A stretch of 64,000 bases of DNA from Micromonospora alfalfae (GTDB taxonomy: Bacteria; Actinomycetota; Actinomycetes; Mycobacteriales; Micromonosporaceae): contig NZ_JAKKFH010000025.1 of assembly GCF_022230925.1 (NCBI RefSeq), forward strand, positions 62,001-126,000, read 5' to 3'. Within the stretch, counting starts at the first letter, position 1. Every line of letters starts with the position of its first letter. This document shows, in pieces, positions 48,157-56,622 of the stretch. A program made the translations under genes and the position numbers. The notes beneath the pieces were generated by a model. It was not told where the DNA came from and made no database searches. It saw only the letters and a list, made by a program, of their open reading frames with translations.

Positions 48157-49199
48157 GCATCCAGACCGCCGAACGCATCGGTCCCGTCTTCCACGGGGTG
48201 GAGGAAACCGACGACCGTCGCTTCTACCTGATCGGCGACCACCGGCTCATCTCCACCACCACCGCCACCGGGGTCATCGCCAAAGACGCCCTGATGCAGT
48301 ACGCCGCCCACCAGGCCGTTAAGGCGGTGTTCGCCGAACTGCCCGCGATCGTCATCGCGTCCCGGTTGAAGCCGTGCGGGAACACCTACAGCCGGTGCGA
48401 CCACGACCGCACCGAACGGTGCGACCGGTGCCCCTGTGTGGAATGCAAGGCGTGCGTGGGCCGCTGGCTGGCCGACCGGCACAAGGTGAACACAGCCCGC
48501 CGCGCCGATGAGGGCACCCGCGCCCACGATGTGGCCGAGTGGTGGTCGTACACGGGTGAGATCAAGCCCCACGACAAGGACATCGCCCCGTACGTGAAGG
48601 CGTTCGAAGCGTTCGTTGCCGAGTACGGGTTGACCCCGGAGTCGTTCCTGGTGTCCGAGGCGCTGGTCGTAAACCGGGGCGCCGGGTACGCGGGGACAAC
48701 CGATGGGGTGGTGCGGTTCAACGCCGACGCCACTCAGGCCGCCGCGAAGCTGGTGTCACGGGTGACGCTGATCCCGGCGAAGAAGGCCGCGAAGCTCGGT
48801 CTGACCGTTGATTTGGTGGTGGATTTCAAGTCCCGCGAGGGCGAGGGGCCGGAGTTCTACCCGGAGCAGGCGCTACAGCTGACCGGGTACCGGCACGCCC
48901 CGATCCTTCGGTTCAAGAACTCCGACATCGAGCACCCGATGCTGCCCACGGACGGCGGACTGATCGTGCAGTTGCGTCCGGACGGTGTCAGCGCCCGTCT
49001 CGCCGTGACCACCGAACGCACCTACCGGCGCGGGTTCCTGTACGCGCTCGGCCTGACGAAGTGGCTGATCGAAGAGGGCCCGGCCGCGGTCAGCTCTCAC
49101 ACGTTCGTACTGCCGGAAACGATCGCCGCCCGTAAGCGCAAGGCCGCGAAGGAAGCCGCCGCCGCTCCCACTACTGAGCCGGCCCCGGCCGCCGCCTGA
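48153..49199 (+). CDS. RecB-like PD-(D/E)XK nuclease
   Basis: 348 residues of the phage RecB/Cas4-like exonuclease group. EGTRAHDVAEWW supplies the motif before the core, SEALVVNRGAGYAGTTDGVV the first catalytic Asp, LVVDFKSREG the Asp-x-Lys, and YPEQALQLTGYRHA the QLxxY-type motif. An unusual segment with eight Cys (CGNTYSRCDHDRTERCDRC, then CVECKACVGRW) lies before the core and could hold zinc or an iron-sulfur cluster. It lies directly before the Gp3-type directionality factor gene, as in many actinophages. Probable role in recombination or end processing. Confidence 0.78.
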   Translation: MSIQTAERIGPVFHGVEETDDRRFYLIGDHRLISTTTATGVIAKDALMQYAAHQAVKAVFAELPAIVIASRLKPCGNTYSRCDHDRTERCDRCPCVECKACVGRWLADRHKVNTARRADEGTRAHDVAEWWSYTGEIKPHDKDIAPYVKAFEAFVAEYGLTPESFLVSEALVVNRGAGYAGTTDGVVRFNADATQAAAKLVSRVTLIPAKKAAKLGLTVDLVVDFKSREGEGPEFYPEQALQLTGYRHAPILRFKNSDIEHPMLPTDGGLIVQLRPDGVSARLAVTTERTYRRGFLYALGLTKWLIEEGPAAVSSHTFVLPETIAARKRKAAKEAAAAPTTEPAPAAA

Positions 49200-49216
49200 A
49201 TCTGAGGAGACAACTC

Positions 49217-50455
49217 ATGCCGTTGAACGATTTGAAGGAACGTCAGAAGCAGCTCGCCGAGGTTGGGCGCATCCGTCTGGGCCACCGCGTGCCCGCCAAT
49301 AACGGGAAGGTCCGTCCGGAGAAGCTGGCGACACTCCGGTTCACGTCTGCTGCCCGTCACCTGATCGACGAGGTGGCCCGCCAGTACGGCGGGGAGGTCC
49401 GCAACTGGCAGGGCGCGTCGGGGCCGGAGTTCGAGGTCATCACCGACGTCTCCAAGGTGCCGGTCTACGTGGCCCGCCAGAAGATCGACCCCTGGTACGA
49501 GATGTGGGGCAACGGCGTGATGCAGCGCCGTTGCGACGGCATCACTGAGTCGAAGCGGAACACCCCGTGCATGTGCGCCCCTGTTCGGGCTGCCGCACGG
49601 GCCAGCGGGCGCGATCTTAAGCCGGGCGAGGTGTGCAAGCCGACGGTCCGCGCTTCGGTGATGCTCGCGGACGTTCCCGGCTTCGGTGTGTGGCGCGTCG
49701 ACAGCCACGGCATCAATGCCGCAACGAAGGGCCTCGGTGGGCACATCGCCGACTGGATCGCTTCTCTGCCTGACAATGCACGCGTTCCGGCCTGGCTGAT
49801 GATGGTGCCGCACAAGGAAAAGCACCTGATCATCAAGAACGGTCAGGAGAAGATCGAGACTTACGAGTTCATGGTTCCGCAGCTCTTTGTGGACGCCGTG
49901 AGCGCCCGCCAGATCGAGGGCGGCACGGACGCAATGTTGGAGGCGTTCCGGGCTGCGGACCGGCGTGAGGTAACCGCCCGGCAGCTCGCCGCGATCGAGG
50001 CTTCCGCTGCCGAGGTGGATGACGAGAAGTTGACCGAGGCGGACGTGATTCGGGTGGCGCCGGCCAAGAAGACGATCGAGCAGTTGCAGGAGTTGTGGGG
50101 CAACGCCGGTAAGGACGGGGTGCTGACGGAGGCGGCTAAGGCTGCGATGAAGGCGCGCGCCGCCGAGCTGGACCCGCCGAAGCCTGCTGCTGCCGAGGGC
50201 GCCCCGACGTCGACTCCCGCGCCGACCGATGTTCCGGCCCCACCTGTGCCTGCCGGTGAGCCGGTCGACGCCGAGATGGAGCCGAACCCGGACGCCCTGT
50301 GGGTGCAGATTCAGGCGGCGGCCGGGGAGCGGAAGTGGAACGCGGAGGCGTTGGAGCAGCGGATCTGCACCCGGTTCGGCAAGCCCTCCGATGAGATCAA
50401 CGGCTTCCACATGGCGACATTCCTCGCCGAGGTGAACAAGGGCGAGATCCAGTGA
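49217..50455 (+). CDS. Gp3-type recombination directionality factor-like protein
   Basis: 412 residues related to phage phiC31 gp3. QLAEVGRIRLGHRVPANNGK...RPEKLATLRFTSAARHLI opens the family domain. Further features are EVRNWQGASGPEFEVITD, DPWYEMWGNGVMQRRCDGIT and SVMLADVPGFGVWRVDSHG. Five Cys near 105-135 may bind zinc. The C-terminal third is a Pro/Ala linker and a small helical domain. In phiC31 this protein makes the serine integrase excise; here the only integrase seen is a tyrosine recombinase, so the partner or role must differ. GAGGAG lies before the ATG. Confidence 0.8.
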   Translation: MPLNDLKERQKQLAEVGRIRLGHRVPANNGKVRPEKLATLRFTSAARHLIDEVARQYGGEVRNWQGASGPEFEVITDVSKVPVYVARQKIDPWYEMWGNGVMQRRCDGITESKRNTPCMCAPVRAAARASGRDLKPGEVCKPTVRASVMLADVPGFGVWRVDSHGINAATKGLGGHIADWIASLPDNARVPAWLMMVPHKEKHLIIKNGQEKIETYEFMVPQLFVDAVSARQIEGGTDAMLEAFRAADRREVTARQLAAIEASAAEVDDEKLTEADVIRVAPAKKTIEQLQELWGNAGKDGVLTEAAKAAMKARAAELDPPKPAAAEGAPTSTPAPTDVPAPPVPAGEPVDAEMEPNPDALWVQIQAAAGERKWNAEALEQRICTRFGKPSDEINGFHMATFLAEVNKGEIQ

Positions 50456-50853
50456 CCGCCCCGGAGCAGGTCGAGTACGCACCCCTGACACCGGTCAGCG
50501 TTGAACGGAAGTTGCGGACCCTCGTCAACAGCCTCACCAACGCCCAGTCCGCGTTGGCGGAGGTCCGTGACGCAGAGGTGTCTGCGAAGCACACGTTCGA
50601 GCGGGCGCACCGGGGGGCGTTGCTGTCTGGGGAGTGCCCGAAGGTTTCGCGGGGTGGGCACACGACCGCCGAGCGGGACGCGTGGGTCGAGGAGAAGTGC
50701 GCCGCCGAGCGTGAGGCGTACGACCTGGCTGAGGCCCGTCGGAAGGCTGCGGAGGATCACCTTCGCACCCTGCGGGATCAGAGCGTCATCGTGGCCACCC
50801 TGGCGAAGTCAGTGAACCTGGCGTATTCGATGGCCGGGACGGGTGAACGCTGA
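50452..50853 (+). CDS. coiled-coil protein
   Basis: 133 residues, helical, with VERKLRTLVNSLTNAQSALA and CAAEREAYDLAEARRKAAED heptads. No family recognised. GTG start coupled to the gp3-like gene. Confidence 0.57.
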   Translation: MTAPEQVEYAPLTPVSVERKLRTLVNSLTNAQSALAEVRDAEVSAKHTFERAHRGALLSGECPKVSRGGHTTAERDAWVEEKCAAEREAYDLAEARRKAAEDHLRTLRDQSVIVATLAKSVNLAYSMAGTGER

Positions 50854-51407
50854 TGTTGGAGCGCCGCACCCGCCTCGCGCCGATGTCCGCGAAGCGCCGC
50901 CAGCAGTTGGCCGAGCAGGGCAACACCAACCCGTTCTCCACCCTGCCGGTCGGGGCGCCGCTGAACCGTGCTGAGGGTGGCCGGTTCGCCGCCGCCTTGG
51001 ATCGGAAGCCCGCCAAGAACACCGGCCCGGACGCCGCGACGGTCGCGCTGGTCATCGAGCGTGACCGGGGTTGCTGCGTGCGCTGCGGCAAGCCTGTTGC
51101 CGGCGGTGTGCGGGGCCTGGACTTCTCGTTGCAGCACCGGCGGGCTCGGGGTGCTGGCGGTAGCCGCCGCGAGGACACAAACAGCCCCGCCGCCCTGATC
51201 CTGCTGTGTGGGTCTGCGACAACCGGATGCCACCACCACGTCGAGAGCCACCGGGCTGAGGCCCGCGACTTCGGTTGGGCGATCCGCCAGTCGGACAACC
51301 CGGCCCTGATGCCTGTTCTTCACGCCGTCCACGGCTGGGTGATTTTGACCCCGGCCGGTGGGTTCACGGCGCACTCCCCCAACCACACCTCGGAGGTGTC
51401 CGCATGA
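50853..51407 (+). CDS. HNH endonuclease
   Basis: 184 residues. Zinc-knuckle Cys pairs (CCVRCGKPV and LLCGSATTGCHHHV) frame the HNH core, with SLQHRRARGAGGSR carrying the first His. The Asn lies in the NSPAALILL stretch and the last His in CHHHVESHRAEAR. Phage HNH proteins of this type act in recombination or packaging; no terminase is adjacent. Coupled to both neighbours. Confidence 0.84.
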   Translation: MLERRTRLAPMSAKRRQQLAEQGNTNPFSTLPVGAPLNRAEGGRFAAALDRKPAKNTGPDAATVALVIERDRGCCVRCGKPVAGGVRGLDFSLQHRRARGAGGSRREDTNSPAALILLCGSATTGCHHHVESHRAEARDFGWAIRQSDNPALMPVLHAVHGWVILTPAGGFTAHSPNHTSEVSA

Positions 51408-51940
51408 CCGAACACGTGTACTCCACCAGTGACCCCGACGTTGTCACCGCCTACACGGAGACGGCTAGGAATTTCGACGACATGGGCCGCCGCGCCCGCG
51501 AGGACGCCGAGAAGCTGGGCAACAACAAGGGCGCGCTGATCGTCAACCGGCGCACCTCCGCTCCCGAGGTGGTTGGGTTGTCCGCCGACGACCCGGAAAA
51601 GCCGCCGCAGGGGTGGCGGTACTCGAAGACTGAGGGGCATCTGGTGCCGCGCCGGGGCAAGCCGGGCGACCCTGCCCGCCAGTGGCTGGAGGCGCACCAG
51701 CCGCCGGACATGCGCGCGGTGATGGAGGCCAACGGGCTGCCCCGGTTCTGCAAGCACGGTGAGGATCTGCGCTGGTTCCTGGCGACACCTGGCCTGTTCG
51801 AGCACGACGGCACGGTGTGGGCGATGTACCCGACGGAGCCGGACGGGGACTGCACCTGGGATCGGCGGAAGCTGTCGGAGTGGCATGCAGCCCGTGAGGC
51901 TGTGGCGGCTGCCGCGCAGGGCGTCGGGGTGGCGGCATGA
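51404..51940 (+). CDS. hypothetical protein
   Basis: 178 residues, no motif recognised. It contains RRGKPGDPARQWLEAHQPPD and GLPRFCKHGEDLRWF. No membrane helix. Coupled on both sides. Confidence 0.57.
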   Translation: MTEHVYSTSDPDVVTAYTETARNFDDMGRRAREDAEKLGNNKGALIVNRRTSAPEVVGLSADDPEKPPQGWRYSKTEGHLVPRRGKPGDPARQWLEAHQPPDMRAVMEANGLPRFCKHGEDLRWFLATPGLFEHDGTVWAMYPTEPDGDCTWDRRKLSEWHAAREAVAAAAQGVGVAA

Positions 51941-52380
51941 CCACCGTCGGCCTGGCTGCCATGACCCAAGCCGCGATCGACCACCGGAAGACCGCCAGCA
52001 ACGCGCTCAACCGGGCCAACCGCCTGCACGAGCAGCTTGCCGCCGCCCGGAACGCGCTGAAGACCCTCGGCCTGGTGCTCGCCGACCTAAAGGCGGACAA
52101 CGACGACCTGCGCAAGATCGTCAAGGCGGCCGAGTACCAGTACGGCGACCTGTTCTGCATCAACGGCGAGTGCGACCACGCCGCCGAGCTGGACGATGAC
52201 GCGCCCGAAGACGCGCCGTGCCCGCTGGTTGAGATCCGCTACGCCACCGGCGCTGAGATCACAGCGATCACTCCCCTGCTGATGAGCGCCGACGGCGACC
52301 AACTCGACGATGGCGACGAGATCCCGGTCGGGGAGATTCGCCGGGTGCTCGGCGAAGCCCGCGCGACGGTGAACGTCTGA
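51937..52380 (+). CDS. coiled-coil hypothetical protein
   Basis: 147 residues. An N-terminal coiled coil (ALNRANRLHEQLAAARNALK, LADLKADNDDLRKIVKAAEY) and an acidic C-terminal half. No family recognised. Confidence 0.57.
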   Translation: MTTVGLAAMTQAAIDHRKTASNALNRANRLHEQLAAARNALKTLGLVLADLKADNDDLRKIVKAAEYQYGDLFCINGECDHAAELDDDAPEDAPCPLVEIRYATGAEITAITPLLMSADGDQLDDGDEIPVGEIRRVLGEARATVNV

Positions 52381-52685
52381 TGGCCGACCCGAAGACGATC
52401 GTCAAGCGCGGCCCCCTCGTATCCGTGCGGGTCCGCCACTACAGCGACCCGATCCCTGACGAGTTCCTGCCTCTCTTCGAGGCGGCGAAGCTGCGGGTGG
52501 ACGACAACGACCACCACGTCACCCTGTACCGGGGTGGCTGCAACTACAGCTTCGTGTGGGGTCCGTCGGTGGAAGGCCAGTGGTTCGCCCGCCACAACTC
52601 CGACAGCGGGGTGCGGGTGGCCGACCGGGACGCCGGACTGCGGTGGGCGCTCGGCCTCGACGCTGAGGCGGTGAACGCCGGATGA
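52380..52685 (+). CDS. hypothetical protein
   Basis: 101 residues with VSVRVRHYSDPIPDEFLPLF and CNYSFVWGPSVEGQWFARH. No motif recognised. It shares its stop region with the next start (ATGA). Confidence 0.57.
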   Translation: MADPKTIVKRGPLVSVRVRHYSDPIPDEFLPLFEAAKLRVDDNDHHVTLYRGGCNYSFVWGPSVEGQWFARHNSDSGVRVADRDAGLRWALGLDAEAVNAG

Positions 52686-53149
52686 CCGGCCGCGTGATCC
52701 TCCGCACTGACACCGTCGCCCAGCACCCGTGGCCCGACGACACGTTCCTGCAAGGCGGCAGCCGAGGCGTCGTCTTCGCCTCCGACGGCAACTACCGCAC
52801 GGCGTTCGTCGAGGCGTTCCATAGCAACCCGGACACGTTCCTGCGGGGCGAGGGAACAACGGTCGCTGAGGCTGAGGACGCCTGCTGGGCGAAGTACCAG
52901 ACGCTCACCGCCTGCCCCGCCCACCCGGAGCACGGCCCGTTCGAGGCACGCCAGTACACCAACGGCGCCGGGTTCTGCGCCCACTGCGGCACATGGTTTT
53001 CGAAGGTGCTGCCGGGGCAGCCCGAGGACCCGGACCGTGCCCCGTCGCTGATGGAGCGGGTGTTCACCGGCGACGGCGAAGCCTTGGTTGAGGTGCTGAC
53101 TGCGGCGGCGGACGTGGACGACCTGCCGACGCGGGGCGGTGGCGTCTGA
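52682..53149 (+). CDS. zinc-ribbon-containing hypothetical protein
   Basis: 155 residues. AEDACWAKYQTLTACPAH, then GAGFCAHCGTWFSKVL, gives a four-ligand Cys/His zinc site in the middle. No enzyme motif. Coupled to neighbours. Confidence 0.58.
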   Translation: MTGRVILRTDTVAQHPWPDDTFLQGGSRGVVFASDGNYRTAFVEAFHSNPDTFLRGEGTTVAEAEDACWAKYQTLTACPAHPEHGPFEARQYTNGAGFCAHCGTWFSKVLPGQPEDPDRAPSLMERVFTGDGEALVEVLTAAADVDDLPTRGGGV

Positions 53150-53379
53150 TGGCCATCTTCGACTCCCGCGAGTACACCACCCGCACCTACGAGTGGGCTG
53201 TCCCCACCGGATGCCCGGCCGAAGAGTTCGACAAGGCGTGGGCGGTGGCCTTGGTTACCTACCGGCGGGTGCACAACCTGCCCGAGGACGCCACGCCGAA
53301 TGACGGCGGGTGGCTGCGCGTGTACGCCCAGGACGACGAGGTTGTGCTGCGGTTCGACGTGCGGGAGGCGGGCCGATGA
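53149..53379 (+). CDS. hypothetical protein
   Basis: 76 residues beginning MAIFDSREYTTRTYEWAVPT. No motif recognised. Coupled by TGATG and ATGA. Confidence 0.55.
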   Translation: MAIFDSREYTTRTYEWAVPTGCPAEEFDKAWAVALVTYRRVHNLPEDATPNDGGWLRVYAQDDEVVLRFDVREAGR

Positions 53380-53849
53380 CCGCCGACGTTCGCGCCATCA
53401 CCATCCGCCGGCCCTGGTCGAGCTGCATCGCCTCCAACCAGCCCGGGGCGAAGCGGGTCGAGAACCGGGGTGCCGGAACCAGCCACCGAGGCATCCTGCT
53501 CATTCACGAAGGCAAGACGGTAGACGTTGACGCGTTCGCAGACCGGCGGGTGGCCGACCTGCTGACCCCGCACCGCGACGCCCACGAGCAGCCCGGGGTG
53601 GGGGCGGTCATCGCCGTCGCGCAGTTGACCGACGTTCACTACGCGGCCGGCGGTGGCTGCTGCGCGCCGTGGGGTGAGATTTGGCACCACGGGCCGAAGA
53701 GTGTCGTGCGGGCGGTGCATCTGGTGCTGGCCGATGTTCGGCCGCTGCCCCGTCCGGTGCCCGCACGGGGTGCGCTGGGCTTGTGGACGCCGCCGGAGGA
53801 CGTGACCGCGCAGGTGCTGTGGCAGATCCCCAAGCAGGTGGCCCGGTGA
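53376..53849 (+). CDS. ASCH-domain protein
   Basis: 157 residues of the ASCH/PUA-like fold, which binds RNA or modified bases. ITIRRPWSSCIAS, KRVENRG, HRGILLIHEGKT and GVGAVIAVAQLTDVHY are typical. The fold's ability to recognise modified nucleotides is of interest because this element also encodes a DpdA-like base exchanger. Coupled to the RusA-like gene. Confidence 0.78.
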   Translation: MTADVRAITIRRPWSSCIASNQPGAKRVENRGAGTSHRGILLIHEGKTVDVDAFADRRVADLLTPHRDAHEQPGVGAVIAVAQLTDVHYAAGGGCCAPWGEIWHHGPKSVVRAVHLVLADVRPLPRPVPARGALGLWTPPEDVTAQVLWQIPKQVAR

Positions 53850-54313
53850 CCACGATGACCGACACCCGCACCTGGACCGTGGCGATCCCCGCCCCAACCC
53901 CCATGCAGACGTCGAACCGCCGGGAGCACTGGTCGAAGATCTCCCGGCGCCGCAAGACGTGGCGGGAGACGGCGTACGGCCGGATTGCCCTCGCCAAGCT
54001 GCCCCGAGGGCTGACGAAGATCCGCGTGGACGTTGAGCTGCGGTTCACCACGAACCGTCGCCGTGACGCCCCCAACTACTACAGCGACGTCATCAAGCCG
54101 TGCATTGACGCGCTCGCCCCTGAGAAGCGGGTGAAGTTGCTCAACCGTCCCGGTCATCGGGTGGAGATGGGTTGGGGTGTCATCCCGGACGACACGGCCG
54201 AGTTCCTGGATCTGACCGCCCCGAAGATCGGGCCGGTGGTGGCGAAGACGCTGCACCCGTTCGGGCTGGTCGTGCTGACGATCACGGACCTGTCGGAGGT
54301 GCCCGGTGCCTGA
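53846..54313 (+). CDS. RusA-like Holliday junction resolvase
   Basis: 155 residues with the RusA plan: an N-terminal beta-rich WTVAIPAPTPMQTSNRREHW, RRRDAPNYYSDVIKPCIDAL (the R-D-x-DN-x2-K-type active-site stretch, in slightly diverged form) and WGVIPDDTAEFLDLT with the second acid pair. It resolves four-way junctions during phage recombination and replication. GTG start coupled to the ASCH gene; 8-base overlap with the next. Confidence 0.72.
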   Translation: MTTMTDTRTWTVAIPAPTPMQTSNRREHWSKISRRRKTWRETAYGRIALAKLPRGLTKIRVDVELRFTTNRRRDAPNYYSDVIKPCIDALAPEKRVKLLNRPGHRVEMGWGVIPDDTAEFLDLTAPKIGPVVAKTLHPFGLVVLTITDLSEVPGA

Positions 54314-54539
54314 CGCCGCTGTGATCGCCGCCAACCGAAGCGTCCTGCCGTACGCCGCGAACGGCAACACCGTCACCTGCGTCGACGACGTCATCTACCT
54401 CAACTGCCGGCCGCTCGCCCCGTGGGCTGCGCTGGAAGTTTCCGCCGCCCTGGCCCGCGCCGCCACCGAACTGGGTGAGCAGCGTGCCGGCGGCAACCCC
54501 AACCACACCGCACCGAAGGAGGCCGACCATGGCCGCTGA
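54306..54539 (+). CDS. hypothetical protein
   Basis: 77 residues, with APWAALEVSAALARAATELG as a helix. GTG start inside the end of the RusA-like gene. Its 3' end carries the AAGGAGG that serves the next gene. No motif recognised. Confidence 0.55.
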   Translation: MPDAAVIAANRSVLPYAANGNTVTCVDDVIYLNCRPLAPWAALEVSAALARAATELGEQRAGGNPNHTAPKEADHGR

Positions 54540-54864
54540 CACCACCACGACCTGGCGTGACCGCGCCCCCATCATGCTGCAAACCGACGCCGACCCCGAC
54601 GGGCAGCCCTGCGCGACCCCGGTTGACCGGCGCTGGCTGTGGCGGTTGGAGAGCGCCCTCGCCATCTCCGCCCGGTCCGGCAGCGTTCTCGGCGACCTGA
54701 GCCGGGACCTCAGCCAGTACCTGAACGAGTCGTGCGAGCACCACTGGCGGGTGTACGACGCCGATCCGGGCGACGACATCGCCTCCCACCGGCAGTGCCT
54801 GTGGTGCAGCTTCCCGGAGTGGAAGAACGCTGACGGCAGCTACTCGGCGGATGTGACCGCGTGA
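54529..54864 (+). CDS. hypothetical protein with Cys/His cluster
   Basis: 111 residues. ESCEHHWRVYDADPGDD, then SHRQCLWCSFPEWK, forms a probable C-H...C-C zinc site like that of short phage C2H2 proteins. AAGGAGG precedes the ATG. Coupled by GTGA to a 13-codon frame. Confidence 0.58.
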   Translation: MAADTTTTWRDRAPIMLQTDADPDGQPCATPVDRRWLWRLESALAISARSGSVLGDLSRDLSQYLNESCEHHWRVYDADPGDDIASHRQCLWCSFPEWKNADGSYSADVTA

Positions 54865-54902
54865 GCCCGCAGCGGATCCAGCGCCAGCGGGGTGATCGGT
54901 GA
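54861..54902 (+). CDS. possible 13-residue peptide frame linking two genes
   Basis: A GTG overlapping the previous stop opens a 13-codon frame (MSPQRIQRQRGDR) that ends in a TGA overlapping the next gene's GTG-ATG. It would carry ribosomes across an otherwise empty 35-base gap. Translation is inferred only from the two 4-base overlaps. Confidence 0.3.
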   Translation: MSPQRIQRQRGDR

Positions 54903-55156
54903 TGGCTCTGCGCGACCGAGTAAGCGGCGACGTGCTGACCTTCCGCGCCTGCGCAACCAGCCTCCGCGACGGGCACCTCGCGATCGTCGAGCAAACAACC
55001 GCCGGAACGTGGATCGCCCACATGTCCGGTGCGTGCCCGGTGCACAAGACCAACGACTGCGTGGAAACGTACCTGCTGGGCAAGCGGGTCGCGTCGTGGT
55101 CGCTGCGGGACTTCTGGTCGTGGCGCCGTAACCAGCGCGCTGGGGGTGCGCTGTGA
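54899..55156 (+). CDS. hypothetical protein
   Basis: 85 residues (ATG at 54902 possible). Contains FRACATSLRDGHLAIVEQTT and SGACPVHKTNDCVETYL, with two Cys and a His. No family recognised. Overlaps the WhiB gene by 4 bases. Confidence 0.57.
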   Translation: MMALRDRVSGDVLTFRACATSLRDGHLAIVEQTTAGTWIAHMSGACPVHKTNDCVETYLLGKRVASWSLRDFWSWRRNQRAGGAL

Positions 55157-55461
55157 CCCGCCACTCGGCGAAGTTCGCCTCCACCCGCATTGACAGTGAG
55201 CCCGCACGGGACTGGCGGCACGCCTCGATCTGCCGGGACGAAGATCCAGAGTTGTTCTTTGCGATCGGCACCTCCGGTCCCGCCCTGATGCAGATCGAGC
55301 AGGCCAAGGCTGTCTGCCGCCGCTGTTCCGTCACCGACGAGTGCCTGGCGTGGGCGCTGGAGTCGGGAGCCGACGACGGCGTGTGGGGTGGCATGTCCGA
55401 GGCCGAGCGCCGCGCCGTCAAGCGCCGTGGTGGCCTCCGCGTCCTGCGGGCCGCCCAATGA
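55153..55461 (+). CDS. WhiB-family regulator
   Basis: 102 residues with the four iron-sulfur Cys in SICRDEDPELFF, AVCRRCSVTDECLAWALE, the GVWGG turn and a basic C-terminal RRAVKRRGGLRVL. WhiB-like proteins hold a [4Fe-4S] cluster and bind the principal sigma factor. Phage copies are known to modulate host transcription and superinfection. GTG start coupled to the previous gene. Confidence 0.92.
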   Translation: MTRHSAKFASTRIDSEPARDWRHASICRDEDPELFFAIGTSGPALMQIEQAKAVCRRCSVTDECLAWALESGADDGVWGGMSEAERRAVKRRGGLRVLRAAQ

Positions 55462-55799
55462 CCGCCGCAACGATGGCCCGCCCCACCACCGGGGCGGGCC
55501 CCGCACCCAAGAACCAGGAAACGCCCATGACCGTCACCGACATCCACCTGCGTGACCTGTTCGAACTGATCCGCAAAGGCCGCGTCGAGATCAACCCCGA
55601 CTGGCTGTACGCCGACCGGCTCACCGGCACCGTCATCGACGACGCCGTGTACGAGGCGGCGGAGCGCGGGCTGGTCGAGTTGCACGCCGACGGCAGCGTC
55701 AAAACCACCAAGCCGGGCCGGCGGTGGCTGTCCGACCTGATCCTCGCCGAAAACCCGGCGCTGCGCCCCGTCGTGTTCCAACCCCCGGCGGGCCACTGA
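55458..55799 (+). CDS. hypothetical protein
   Basis: 113 residues from the coupled ATG at 55458, or 90 from ATG 55527. TDIHLRDLFELIRKGRVEIN and DDAVYEAAERGLVELHADG look like a small winged helix. No family assigned. Confidence 0.57.
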   Translation: MTAATMARPTTGAGPAPKNQETPMTVTDIHLRDLFELIRKGRVEINPDWLYADRLTGTVIDDAVYEAAERGLVELHADGSVKTTKPGRRWLSDLILAENPALRPVVFQPPAGH

Positions 55800-56482
55800 T
55801 GCTCACCCCCACCGATTTGCACCCCGACGACCGGGCGGCCCGCATCAACTTGCGGAACCTGCTCGTCAACATCCGCCGCGACGCAGACATCAGCCAAGCA
55901 CGCCTGGGCGCGCGGATCGGCGCCAGCCAAACCGTGATCGCCGGGTTCGAACGGGGAGAACCTTCGCGGATCTCAGTGGCTCGCCGTATCGCCGCCGGCC
56001 TCGGCCACCGCCTGCTGCTACTCCCAGCCGATGTTCCCGGCGGCCCGTACGACGACCCCACCGAAACCCTGTTCCGCCCGGCCGACCCGGAGGCGGCGCT
56101 GGTGTGGGACCAGCGGCAGCTCATGGCGAACCTGGTTGCGGCCCGGCAGGCGTGCGGGTTCAGGCAGGCCGATGTGGCTGCCGCCCTGGGGAAGACCGAA
56201 AACGTGATCAGCGAGTTTGAGCGCAGCAAAGGCATCCCACTGTTCGGCACCTGCCAGCGGTACTGCCGCACGTTGGGCGGTCACCTGTGGTTGGGCGTCG
56301 AGTCCGGGTGGGACAGCCGCGGTGCCCGGTTCCACCCGAACGAGGTGCTGCCCTGCGGCACTGCGAGCGCGCGCCGCCGGCATGTGGCGCTCGGGCAGGA
56401 ATGCCGGGTGTGTGAGTCCACCGCCCCGGCCGCCTCCCGCATCAACGAACCCACCATCAGCCGTCAGGAGGCTGCCGCATGA
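55799..56482 (+). CDS. protein with two tandem XRE-type HTH domains
   Basis: 227 residues. The first HTH is at about 17-60 (ARLGARIGASQTVIAGFERG) and a second, similar one at about 100-150 (FRQADVAAALGKTENVISEF). Each is followed by a matching LGHRLLLLP or LGGHLWLGV strand. The internal duplication suggests a pseudo-dimeric repressor. A C-terminal Cys pair (LPCGTASAR, QECRVCEST) follows. Probably a secondary regulator in the replication operon. Confidence 0.78.
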   Translation: MLTPTDLHPDDRAARINLRNLLVNIRRDADISQARLGARIGASQTVIAGFERGEPSRISVARRIAAGLGHRLLLLPADVPGGPYDDPTETLFRPADPEAALVWDQRQLMANLVAARQACGFRQADVAAALGKTENVISEFERSKGIPLFGTCQRYCRTLGGHLWLGVESGWDSRGARFHPNEVLPCGTASARRRHVALGQECRVCESTAPAASRINEPTISRQEAAA

Positions 56483-56622
56483 ACCTCACCGACCGTCTCG
56501 CACTGCTTCGCGTCGGACGTCAGTACGGCGTTCAGCCGTGGACCGACCAGCCCGGCCGACCGCAGCCCGTACCGAACCGGGCCGACCGGCGCCGCAACCG
56601 CACCCGAGGAGCCCGCCCGTGA
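56479..56622 (+). CDS. small basic protein
   Basis: 47 residues, Arg-rich at the end (NRADRRRNRTRGARP). Overlaps both neighbours by 4 bases, which is the main evidence of translation. Unknown function. Confidence 0.5.
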   Translation: MNLTDRLALLRVGRQYGVQPWTDQPGRPQPVPNRADRRRNRTRGARP

